From an uncultured Synechococcus sp. (GTDB taxonomy: Bacteria > Cyanobacteriota > Cyanobacteriia > Phormidesmidales > Phormidesmidaceae): a stretch of DNA of 64,000 nucleotides. This document shows, piece after piece, positions 56,738 to 64,000 of the stretch. The stretch covers positions 49,482 to 113,481 of the forward strand of contig CALDSK010000277.1 in the NCBI GenBank assembly GCA_937911865.1. The letters are read 5' to 3'. The notes below the pieces were generated by a model. It ran no database searches, was not told the DNA's origin, and worked only from the letters and a program-made list of their open reading frames with translations. How positions within the stretch are numbered: position 1 is the stretch's first letter; each line of letters begins with the position of its first letter. A program made the translations under genes and the position numbers.

Positions 56738-57730
56738 TTATCTGCCTATTAGCGTACGCCACCACGAAACGTTTCTGGGCTCAGTTCGACAGCTGGCTGG
56801 CTCAGCTTTTCCGCTGAGATCGCCAAGGCCTAACTCATCGCTCAAAGGTGCATCGAACAGAGAGCTATCGACGCCAACACCAGCGGCCTGAATTTGCGCC
56901 TTTGTCAGAAACCGAGATCCTCGAAAGTCAGTATTTCTGAGCTCTGCGCCCGTAAAATCGACTTTCTCCAAATTAGCTCCCTTAAAGCAAGCACCTCGCA
57001 CAGAGGCGTTGCGAAAATCGGCCTGCCGCAAGTCAGTATTCTGAAAGTTCACGCCGTCTAGATTTGTCTGACTATTGTCTAAGCTAGAAAAATTGCTGCG
57101 ATATAGATTAGCGCCCTGCAAATAGCCTTGATATAGATTAGAACCTCGAAAGTCAGCTTCCTGTAGGCGCGCGCCCCTCAGCTGATTTTTCTGCGCCGGG
57201 GTCAAATACCGCTGTTCATCGCCGGTAGGTAGCCGCTCTGGTAAATTTAACCGACTCAGCTGCACATTCAGCAATTCCACATTAGAGAGCAGCTCACCTT
57301 GATCGTGTAGGTACTCTAAAGCCTGACGCTTGGCCCCGCCCGCATTTGGTCCAGAAGCAATCGTCTGCCATCGCTCTGCAATTCGCTGAGATCGCTGCTC
57401 GGCAAAGCTCATCGCCAGCTGAAAAGCACTCACAATAATCGCCAAAGACGCCAGGGTCTGAAAAATTTTAACAATCGGGTTAATCCGACTCGTAAAGTTT
57501 AATAGCCACTCCACCACATCCGGCGTACGCACGTCCTCCACATACACCTCAAACAAATGTCTGTATTCGTCCACAGAAATATCGGCATCAGCCGCAAAGG
57601 CCTTTGCCTTTTGCAAAAGCAACATCTCGCGATCAAAGGGCTTAGTCAGTCGATAGAGTTCTTCAAACTCCGCCAGCAGGCGATCGCGCAGCTGAGTCTC
57701 TACAGATATCGGGTCCGGAGGTGACATCAT
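56738..57730 (-). CDS. Pentapeptide-repeat protein with N-terminal membrane segment
   Basis: This protein is about 330 residues long. The N-terminal part (1-130) has a helical region and a hydrophobic segment (IVKIFQTLASLAIIVSAFQL). The C-terminal part has at least 15 A(D/N)LXX-type pentapeptides (ADFRGSNLYQGYLQGANLYR, GVNFQNTDLRQADFRNASV, GANLEKVDF), which fold as a right-handed quadrilateral beta helix. The role is unknown; such proteins are very common in cyanobacteria. I chose the ATG at 57730. A longer frame from 57772 is created by the 14-bp repeat at 57743-57779. Confidence 0.82.
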   Translation of the reverse strand: MMSPPDPISVETQLRDRLLAEFEELYRLTKPFDREMLLLQKAKAFAADADISVDEYRHLFEVYVEDVRTPDVVEWLLNFTSRINPIVKIFQTLASLAIIVSAFQLAMSFAEQRSQRIAERWQTIASGPNAGGAKRQALEYLHDQGELLSNVELLNVQLSRLNLPERLPTGDEQRYLTPAQKNQLRGARLQEADFRGSNLYQGYLQGANLYRSNFSSLDNSQTNLDGVNFQNTDLRQADFRNASVRGACFKGANLEKVDFTGAELRNTDFRGSRFLTKAQIQAAGVGVDSSLFDAPLSDELGLGDLSGKAEPASCRTEPRNVSWWRTLIGR

Positions 57731-57742
57731 CTCACAAGCGCT

Positions 57743-57779
57743 ATTGGAACAGCCCCATTGGAACAGCCCCATTGGAACA
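57743..57779. repeat. 14-bp tandem repeat at the pentapeptide gene start
   Basis: ATTGGAACAGCCCC occurs at 57743-57756 and 57757-57770, followed by a partial copy (57771-57779). Its copies bring an extra in-frame ATG (57772), so slippage here could change the apparent start of the pentapeptide-repeat protein. Confidence 0.75.
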
Positions 57780-57888
57780 ATAGATTCAGTGAATAGGTCA
57801 ATGCCGTTTGATTACATTACCTTGACTTGGCCATCAGTCGCATTTATGGACTTGTGTCAAAGTACCTGTGTCAAACGCTAATTTGTTG

Positions 57889-58932
57889 TCAATGCTGACA
57901 CGAGGGCGCTTGAGCAAACGGCACCCTCGTCATCTTGCTAGCAGCGATCACCCCATTGAGCAGGCTACCGTCTTGATGGGTACTATGTCCGACATTGTGG
58001 AAATCCCCGGCTGCTAAATTCTCAAACCTTTCTAAATACCGCTGTACCACCGCTTCATGCTGATAATCACCCACACAGCGCACAGGATAGACATCGGAAT
58101 AACGCACAACAGCGGCCGATTCAATCAGGCTTAAGTCGCTCTCAGAAGTTGTCTCGGAAGTGAGCTTCAGTAGCAGCAGCTCACGACTAGCCAGCTGTAC
58201 CAGCTCGTCATCCCCTAAGGTCCACAGAGAATCCCCTGCATCACACAAATACGTCATCCCCAGACAGATCTTTTGGCAGTCAGCGACCTGCATCAGAGTC
58301 CAAGCTTTAAAATTCTGAATACTGCTGACCTGCACCGCTGGGCTGTGAACATAGATCTCATGCTCAAAGAACAATGGGTCATGCTCAATCATCAGCACCA
58401 CCACAATCAAGGAGCGATAGCGCAAGCAATCAGCTGCAGCCATTACATTCGTAGGAGCCGGCGGATCTAGTTGGCGAACCAGTGTCGCCAACGGCAAACC
58501 AGAGACCACCTGATCTTTCGAAGCATCTATCACGGGTTGCAGCCACAGGCCACCGCGAAAGATACGCTGGATTGTTTCAATCGCACAGTCCGCATGGAGC
58601 TGACGGGCAGGCCGTCCCCAAAGCTTATGAAAGTAAGAGGCGAAGAAGATGTTATACAGGTGGACTCCAAATCTGTTTTTTAACCAACTTTCTGCATCTT
58701 CAAAGTCATCGTTATCTGTCGCAGCAAGTTGCCTACCTAGCCAAGTTTCTAGATAGCTCAGACTGACTAGCAAAGTGTCTATAGGGCCCAAGTGCTTAAG
58801 GGCGTTGGTAAAGGAGAAGGGATATTTGAACAGGCGATCACGAAAGTAGATCAGCAATCGCATCTTCTCTACCGCCCGCTCTTCTTCCACCCGCGAGTCA
58901 CACAGCTGAGCCACCATCGGCATATCCGTCAT
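57889..58932 (-). pseudogene. FAD-dependent amine-oxidase-like protein lacking its FAD domain
   Basis: The 347-residue frame is open, but it matches only parts of a larger family (HemG/amine-oxidase-like, UDP-galactopyranose-mutase-like). Recognised pieces are RDRLFKYPFSFTNALKHLGP, SWLKNRFGVHLYNIFFASYF, HKLWGRPARQLHADCA, VVSGLPLATLVRQLDPPAP, CLRYRSLIVVVLMIEHDPLF and YCLCDAGDSLW-like text. The N-terminal GxGxxG dinucleotide fold of about 70 residues is missing. The middle segment with a Gly-rich YPxGG motif (about 90 residues) is deleted between QRIFRGG and VVSGLP. The last motif (GNVGHSTHQDG) is degraded. A catalytically dead protein is the alternative. Confidence 0.6.
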
Positions 58933-59349
58933 AAAGTTCTTCTATATAAGACATCAGTATGACTACGGACATCTCAAAAAAGAACGCGATTGATTAAACA
59001 TTCACCAACAGCAGTACCCGTATGAAAGAGCATGTATAACTGATATGTCTGCCCTAATGACGGCTCTCTACACGGTCAACCAATTAGATAACTGCGCCCA
59101 TTAGATAACTGCATTTGTACAGTCTGGGTCTTCGGCGGTTGCTGTCTCTACAAAGCCAGAAAGAATTCCTTTACCAACGAAATACGAGGCAAAAGAACGG
59201 TATTTAGAGATCCGAGAAATTTCGACGAACAGTGATAGATTCAGCGATTGACTGCAGCACCCAATCACAACCGCCTTTGAGTACAGAAGACTGAGTAAAG
59301 AAGACTTCGAGTGGATGCAGTCAATCGCTGATGTTAGCAGCACCTGATG
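58933..59349. other. 417-base spacer downstream of ileS with repeats
   Basis: No supported gene lies here. A direct repeat of TTAGATAACTGC starts at 59085 and 59101. A 16-bp perfect inverted repeat (see 59241-59331) is also present. The frame at 59101-59343 (80 codons, minus) has no familiar features. The spacer follows ileS on its 3' side and precedes the oxidase-like gene. Confidence 0.4.
59241..59331. repeat. 16-bp perfect inverted repeat, 59-base spacer
   Basis: TCAGCGATTGACTGCA (59241-59256) and its exact complement (59316-59331) flank 59 bases, just past the ileS stop codon on the minus strand. The arms match exactly and then diverge. The structure resembles ends of a small non-autonomous element, or a large stem-loop near the end of the ileS transcript. 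No T-run follows. Confidence 0.7.
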
Positions 59350-62250
59350 CTAAAAATCGGACGACAGAGCCGCAACACAGCGATCACAAATCGTCGGGTC
59401 CTCAGCCGATTCACCCACATGAGTTGAGTAATTCCAGCAGCGATCGCACTTCTGCCCATCCGCATCCACAACTGCGATCGACACCGTGTCAGACACTGCC
59501 GTATACTTCGCCGCCTTCAGCACATCAGCACTGTCTACCAGCTCTACCTGAGAAACCAAAAACAGGTAGCGCAGCTCATCCACTTGATTAGAATCAGCAG
59601 CCATACTCTCTACCGGATTCAGCTTCGCTAGCTCACCGCGCAAGTCTGCATCTGCAACATACAGCTGAAGCTTCGCCTGTAAAGAAGAGCCAATCGACTT
59701 ATCAGAACGCGCCTGCTCTAACACCGTGTTGGCCTCGTCGCGAATGGTGCGCAGCCGATTCCAGCGAGCTGAAAGTTCAGGCTTTGCCCAAGCGTCTTCT
59801 ATTTGCACCCAGCCAGATTCAAACACAGACTCCGCAGACGTGGCGTACGGTAAAGACTGCCAGATATCTTCAGCCATATGAGAAAGTACCGGTGCGATCG
59901 CCTTAGCCAAACTCTCAATCGCCACCGCCAACACCGTCTGACAGCTACGCCTACGCGCCGAATCTGCCGAGCTAATATACAGCCGATCCTTCGCAATATC
60001 TAGATAAAAGTTCGACAGATCCACCACGCAAAAGTTCTGCACCGTTTGAAAAAACTGAAAGAACTGATAAGACTCAAACGCCGCCTTCACATCAGCAAAC
60101 ACTTCGGTCATCCGGTGCAGCATGTATTGGTCTAGCTCAGGCAGCTGGTCATAAGCCACCGCATCTTTCGCCGGATCAAAGTCGTGCAAATTCCCCAGCA
60201 AAAAGCGCGCCGTATTGCGAATCTTGCGATACACATCCGACATCTGCTTCACGTTGCGATTACCCAGGCGCATATCGCCCGAATAATCTACCGAAGACAC
60301 CCAAAGCCGCAGCACATCCGCACCGTAAGGCGGCTCCTGCTTCTTGTTGTTTCCGCCTTCAATAATCACCTTCGGGTCAACACCGTTGCCCAAAGACTTA
60401 CTCATCTTACGCCCGTTTTCATCGAGCACGTAGCCATGGGTCAGCACCTGCCGATAGGGTGCATGGCCATTGGTCGCCACGCTGGTGAGTAAGCTCGACT
60501 GAAACCAACCTCGATGCTGATCCGACCCTTCTAAATACACTTCAGCCGGATAGTCTAATCCCTCGCGCTGCTTTACAACCGAAGCCCAAGAAGACCCCGA
60601 GTCAAACCACACGTCCATCGTGTCTGTGCCTTTCACATAGGTCTTTCCATCCTCACGGTAAGCCGGTGGCAGCAGCTCATCTACACTCATTTCCCACCAG
60701 GCGTCCGCCCCTTTTTCAGCGACAATCGCCTGTACATGCGCAATCGTCTCCTGCGTCATCAGCGGCTCGCCCGAGGCCTCATCATAAAACACTGGAATCG
60801 GCACGCCCCAACTCCGCTGCCGCGAAATACACCAGTCCGAGCGCTCAGACACCATAGAAGTAATCCGGTTCTTTCCCTGCGCTGGGATCCATTTCACCTC
60901 GTCAATCGCCTCAATCGCGTCGCTCACGAATCCTTTTACCGAAGCAAACCACTGTTCCGTCGCTCGGTAAATCACTGGCTTTTTCGTCCGCCAGTCGTAC
61001 GGATATTTGTGGTTATACGGCTCGTGCTTCAGCAGCACCTTCTCTTCTGTTAGCGCTTCAATTAGCACATCATTCGCGGTCTTCAACACGTTCAGACCTT
61101 CAAAGCTCCCGGCTTCGTCCGTAAAGTTACCGCGCGCATCCACCGGACACAAAATGGGCAGGTTCTCCCGCTGGCCTACCGCGAAGTCTTCTTGGCCATG
61201 GCCTGGCGCAGTGTGCACTAGCCCCGTACCGGACTCAGTCGTGACATAGTCACCGCCGATTACAATCGGACTCACCCGATCAAAGGTGGCATCCTTTTGA
61301 GCCAAGGGATGACGATAGGTCGAACCAGCCAGCGCATCCCCTTTAATCTCAGCAACGACTGTTAGCCCAGTACCAAACGTCTCAGATAGCTTTTCTGCTA
61401 ACTCCTTGGCCACAATCAAATACTTAGACGGCTCACCAGAAGCACTTTCTACAACCGCATAGGTCAGCTCTGGATTGACTGAAACCGCTACGTTTGCCGG
61501 AATCGTCCAGGGCGTCGTCGTCCAAATCGCCACGCCCAAACTGTCTATATAAGGAGAGAGCGTTTCCGCTGCGGCTGCCGATGCACTCTCCATCGGAAAG
61601 GCCAAATAGAGGCTCGGCGAAACATGATCTTCTGGATACTCCAGCTCAGCTTCAGCGAGCGCTGTCTGCGAAGAAGGGCTCCAGTGCACGCTGCGCAGCC
61701 CCCTGTAGATATGGCCATTTTCTACCATCTTGCCAAAGACTCCTAGCTGCGCCGCTTCATACTCAGGCAGCAGTGTCAGGTATGGATGATCCCAGTCGCC
61801 CCAGACGCCATAGCGTTGAAATCCAGCGCTTTGCTTTTCGACCGTTTCTAGCGCGAATCCTTTGGCTCGCTGGCGTAGCTTAATAGGCGTCAGCTCTCGC
61901 CGCTCAGAAGACTTCATCTTCTGCAATACCTTAAGCTCAATGGGCAAACCGTGGCAGTCCCAGCCCGGCACGTAGCGCACCTTGCGCCCCTGTAAAATCT
62001 GATATTTGTTGACAATATCCTTCAGAATCTTGTTAAGCGCGTGACCCATATGCAGGTCACCGTTGGCGTAGGGTGGCCCATCGTGCAAAATAAACGGCTC
62101 GCCCGGGTTATTCTGCGCCAGGTTTTCGTAGAGATTTTTTTCTTGCCAGTAGGCCTGTAGCTCAGGCTCACGCTTAACGGCATTCGCCCGCATACTGAAA
62201 TCAGTTTGAGGTAGCAGGACGGTCTCTTTATAGCTTTTAGATTCACTCAC
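59350..62250 (-). CDS. ileS: Isoleucine--tRNA ligase
   Basis: This 966-residue class I synthetase has the HIGH region HDGPPYANGDLHMGHA (about residues 56-71) and the editing (CP1) domain with TTTPWTIPANVAVSV and GTGLVHTAPGHGQEDF. The KMSKS motif is GRKMSKSLGNG (about residues 612-622). The C-terminal zinc-finger pattern is CDRCWN ... ICDRCV. It charges tRNA-Ile with isoleucine. The start is a GTG at 62250 with no obvious Shine-Dalgarno sequence, and the length matches cyanobacterial IleRS. It is followed downstream by a 417-base spacer. Confidence 0.97.
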   Translation of the reverse strand: MSESKSYKETVLLPQTDFSMRANAVKREPELQAYWQEKNLYENLAQNNPGEPFILHDGPPYANGDLHMGHALNKILKDIVNKYQILQGRKVRYVPGWDCHGLPIELKVLQKMKSSERRELTPIKLRQRAKGFALETVEKQSAGFQRYGVWGDWDHPYLTLLPEYEAAQLGVFGKMVENGHIYRGLRSVHWSPSSQTALAEAELEYPEDHVSPSLYLAFPMESASAAAAETLSPYIDSLGVAIWTTTPWTIPANVAVSVNPELTYAVVESASGEPSKYLIVAKELAEKLSETFGTGLTVVAEIKGDALAGSTYRHPLAQKDATFDRVSPIVIGGDYVTTESGTGLVHTAPGHGQEDFAVGQRENLPILCPVDARGNFTDEAGSFEGLNVLKTANDVLIEALTEEKVLLKHEPYNHKYPYDWRTKKPVIYRATEQWFASVKGFVSDAIEAIDEVKWIPAQGKNRITSMVSERSDWCISRQRSWGVPIPVFYDEASGEPLMTQETIAHVQAIVAEKGADAWWEMSVDELLPPAYREDGKTYVKGTDTMDVWFDSGSSWASVVKQREGLDYPAEVYLEGSDQHRGWFQSSLLTSVATNGHAPYRQVLTHGYVLDENGRKMSKSLGNGVDPKVIIEGGNNKKQEPPYGADVLRLWVSSVDYSGDMRLGNRNVKQMSDVYRKIRNTARFLLGNLHDFDPAKDAVAYDQLPELDQYMLHRMTEVFADVKAAFESYQFFQFFQTVQNFCVVDLSNFYLDIAKDRLYISSADSARRRSCQTVLAVAIESLAKAIAPVLSHMAEDIWQSLPYATSAESVFESGWVQIEDAWAKPELSARWNRLRTIRDEANTVLEQARSDKSIGSSLQAKLQLYVADADLRGELAKLNPVESMAADSNQVDELRYLFLVSQVELVDSADVLKAAKYTAVSDTVSIAVVDADGQKCDRCWNYSTHVGESAEDPTICDRCVAALSSDF

Positions 62251-62333
62251 AGGAGGTCACTTGTGCGGTTGGATAGTCTGATATCGTTGATTCGGATTAG
62301 GTCATTCTGCCTTGAAGTTCACTTCGCTTCAAG

Positions 62334-63680
62334 TCAATCGTCCCAATTGCTTTCTTCCCAGTTGTCGTTAGCTATCGTATTCATGGTGTTCACCGAAGCG
62401 GAAGCTTCTTCAGGTGTGGGGTTGTTAGCGTAGGAAGCAGCTGGTTCTATAGTAGGCTCACGGTTGGCTTTGACAATGGGCTCTGCTGATGGCGTTGCCT
62501 CTGCTACCGGACGGTTATTCAAGTCACGAGCATTGCTTATGTCGCGGCGAGGAATTTCGATGACGGGCTTCGCAGGCTTTGGCTTAGTCAAAGAAGCAAC
62601 AACGTCCTTCACCCAAGCAGCTAGAATCAGCGGCATCACTAGCAGTGAAGGTTTCTCCTTTGAAAAGCTGCTCCTAGTGCTAGTTTTTGCAGGCGAACTC
62701 ATCCCATCGTCGGCCCAGCTATCATTTTCGTCTAGTCCCCAGTCATCTACATCTGACGCCTCAGCATCTATGTTCACAGGCGACTGCTCTTCTACAGCAG
62801 CCTCTGTTGACTGAGAAGTCAAAGCGTCAGATACGGTATCGCCTCTAGTCTTCGTCTCTGATTCAGCCTGTAGAGATTCAGCCTGTAGAGATTCAGCCTG
62901 TAGAGATTCAGTAGCTGGAGATTCAGCAGTTGAAGATTCAGCAGCTGAGGGATTAGGAACGACAGCTTCCGCAGTAGATTCAACCGCTGTCGTCGAATCG
63001 ATAACTTCAGGAACTGACTCATCTTCAGCCGCTGATTCATCTAAGTCAGCGGCTGATTCATCTGAAGGAATTTCATTGACTGGTTCAGGAGTAGGCGCGA
63101 TCGCACCAATCACCTCAGCTGCTACCGAAGGCACCACCTCAGCGATCCCCTCCGTCTCTACGACCTCTAATACAGACTGCTCTGACAGCGGTTGCTCCGG
63201 CATCTCCGACAAAATGCCATCTTCTACAAACTCATAGTCATACACTGGACGGCGACGCGGATCGAGCGGCGGCTTAAAGCGTTCAGCCGACGTCGCATTC
63301 AAGGAAGGATTCTGTGGACGCAACGGTCGCACCGTATCGTCTGGCGCAATCCGCAGCTGGTTAATCTTATCTTTGGCCCAAGTGCCAACCACTTCAGGGG
63401 TCAAAACCACGGGCGTCTGCTGATATACCGGCGTTTTTTCGCGGCGAATGCTCAGCGTTTGCCAGCCCAACACGTTTAAAAGTGCAACCGAAATCACCTG
63501 AGCCAGCAGAACAAGGCCCGTCATCTGCCCAGCACAAAACCACAGCACAGCCGCATAAACTAGGCCCAGTCCACTCAGCCAAATATCCGAACGACGATGC
63601 ACCTCCGGGTAAAAGAAGGCTGCCATATAAAAGATAAAGCTGCTAAAGCCGAGCAGCACAGCTAAAACATGCGCAAACAT
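62334..63680 (-). CDS. ycf66: Ycf66-family protein with repetitive acidic linker
   Basis: Residues 1-90 have three or four membrane helices and the Ycf66 pattern: VLLGFSSFIFYMAAFFYPEV, LGLVYAAVLWFCAG and VISVALLNVLGWQTLSIRR. The rest is a Glu/Ser/Ala-rich soluble region (about residues 150-310) with tandem ESLQAESLQAESLQAES repeats. A second basic region follows. Ycf66 is conserved in cyanobacteria and plastids with an undefined role. The linker looks to be under repeat expansion. It is 83 bases upstream of ileS in the same direction, so the two may be cotranscribed. Confidence 0.78.
   Translation of the reverse strand: MFAHVLAVLLGFSSFIFYMAAFFYPEVHRRSDIWLSGLGLVYAAVLWFCAGQMTGLVLLAQVISVALLNVLGWQTLSIRREKTPVYQQTPVVLTPEVVGTWAKDKINQLRIAPDDTVRPLRPQNPSLNATSAERFKPPLDPRRRPVYDYEFVEDGILSEMPEQPLSEQSVLEVVETEGIAEVVPSVAAEVIGAIAPTPEPVNEIPSDESAADLDESAAEDESVPEVIDSTTAVESTAEAVVPNPSAAESSTAESPATESLQAESLQAESLQAESETKTRGDTVSDALTSQSTEAAVEEQSPVNIDAEASDVDDWGLDENDSWADDGMSSPAKTSTRSSFSKEKPSLLVMPLILAAWVKDVVASLTKPKPAKPVIEIPRRDISNARDLNNRPVAEATPSAEPIVKANREPTIEPAASYANNPTPEEASASVNTMNTIANDNWEESNWDD
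62860..62949. repeat. Six 15-bp tandem repeats inside ycf66
   Basis: GATTCAGCCTGTAGA occurs three times exactly (62860-62904) and then three diverged copies (62905-62949). Read on the coding strand it gives the ESLQA / ESTAE type repeats of the acidic linker. In-frame length change would alter linker length without disrupting the protein. Confidence 0.85.
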
Positions 63681-63809
63681 TCACCAACCGCTTACGAAGC
63701 CTACCGAACCCTACCTATTGTGTCGGATTAAGGGCAGATTGTGGCGGCGGATTTATGACTCAGCAGCGTATTAGCAGTTATCTAGGCCACTCTCTCAAGC
63801 AGGTCTCGG

Positions 63810-64000
63810 CTACACAGCCCCAGAGTTCTTGCTAAACAGCACCAGCACTGTCTTAATAATCAGCTTCACATCGTACATAAAGCTCCAGCGACGCTGATAC
63901 TTCAGGTCCAACTGAACAACGTCTTCAAACTTGGTTACGCTAGAGCGGCCATTCACCTGCCACTCCCCAGTCATACCGGGCTTCACATTCAAGCGCTGCC
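63810..64000 (-). CDS. Initiating sugar-phosphate transferase, C-terminal end (5' beyond the window)
   Basis: The visible 62 codons read QRLNVKPGMTGEWQVNGRS, VTKFEDVVQLDLKYQRRWSF and DVKLIIKTVLVLFSKNSGAV. This is the closing part of a bacterial sugar transferase (polyprenyl-glycosylphosphotransferase family; PGMTGxWQVxGRS motif). The frame stays open to the window edge, so the protein continues beyond it. It is a third initiating enzyme for this locus, together with the WbaP-type and WecA-like ones. Confidence 0.85.
   Translation of the reverse strand, partial: QRLNVKPGMTGEWQVNGRSSVTKFEDVVQLDLKYQRRWSFMYDVKLIIKTVLVLFSKNSGAV

Noticed and set aside
59101..59343. 80-codon minus-strand frame after ileS
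   Set aside because: It includes the 16-bp inverted repeat and has no recognisable motif. It may be a chance frame.
61494..61883. 129-codon plus-strand frame opposite ileS
   Set aside because: It lies fully inside the isoleucyl-tRNA synthetase coding region, whose motifs are unmistakable.

Overview
The window reads as cyanobacterial chromosomal DNA. The HIP1 octamer GCGATCGC recurs through most of it, there is a Ycf66-family protein, and the exopolysaccharide genes are of the Wza/Wzc type common in filamentous cyanobacteria. Nearly the whole window is a surface- or exopolysaccharide locus, framed by a few housekeeping genes (isocitrate dehydrogenase on the left, isoleucyl-tRNA synthetase on the right). 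I see no rRNA, tRNA, CRISPR array or intact insertion sequence.

Layout. 1-3.9 kb: a cut-off unknown gene, a 5'-truncated acyltransferase and a monomeric isocitrate dehydrogenase. 4-13.6 kb (minus strand): an O-antigen ligase/polymerase, a WbaP-type initiating sugar-phosphate transferase, two GT4 glycosyltransferases, and an Arn-like set (polyprenyl-phosphate sugar synthase, small four-helix transporter, methyltransferase, and a frameshifted membrane glycosyltransferase). 13.8-20.3 kb (plus strand): an ABC export operon (Wzm, Wzt with carbohydrate-binding tail, FkbM methyltransferase with coiled coil, 1062-residue multi-domain glycosyltransferase), preceded by a perfect 18-bp inverted repeat. 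20.3-24 kb: a WcaF-like acetyltransferase, a small secreted protein, a probable outer-membrane protein, a decayed Uma2 gene and a YdcF-like protein. 24-37.6 kb (minus strand): an AT-richer block of glycosyltransferases, methyltransferases, a Wzy-like polymerase and a Wzx flippase. It contains no HIP1 site and is probably a horizontally acquired serotype-like cassette. 38-54.5 kb (minus strand): two consecutive copies of a Wza - Wzc - metallophosphoesterase - GT4 module, one of which also carries a WecA-like initiating transferase. 55-64 kb: an orphan DppC-like permease, an unknown protein, a pentapeptide-repeat protein, a remnant of an FAD-dependent oxidase, ileS, ycf66, and the end of another initiating sugar transferase.

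How the genes work together. Up to three initiating transferases (WbaP-like, WecA-like and the partial one at the right edge) could load the first sugar onto undecaprenyl phosphate. The GT4/GT2 enzymes would extend it, and FkbM, SAM-methyltransferase and acetyltransferase genes would decorate it. Two export routes lie side by side: Wzx/Wzy with Wza/Wzc, and Wzm/Wzt. The most notable arrangement is that each Wzc kinase is followed by a calcineurin-type metallophosphoesterase. No Wzb-type phosphatase is visible, so this enzyme is a candidate replacement partner.

Decay is frequent. There is a truncated acyltransferase, a membrane glycosyltransferase with two compensating frameshifts, a GT4 gene with four in-frame stops inside 42 nt, an FAD oxidase lacking its cofactor domain, and a Uma2 remnant. 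Short tandem repeats of 14-16 bp recur at many places. All functional calls are from reading motifs; no database search was possible.
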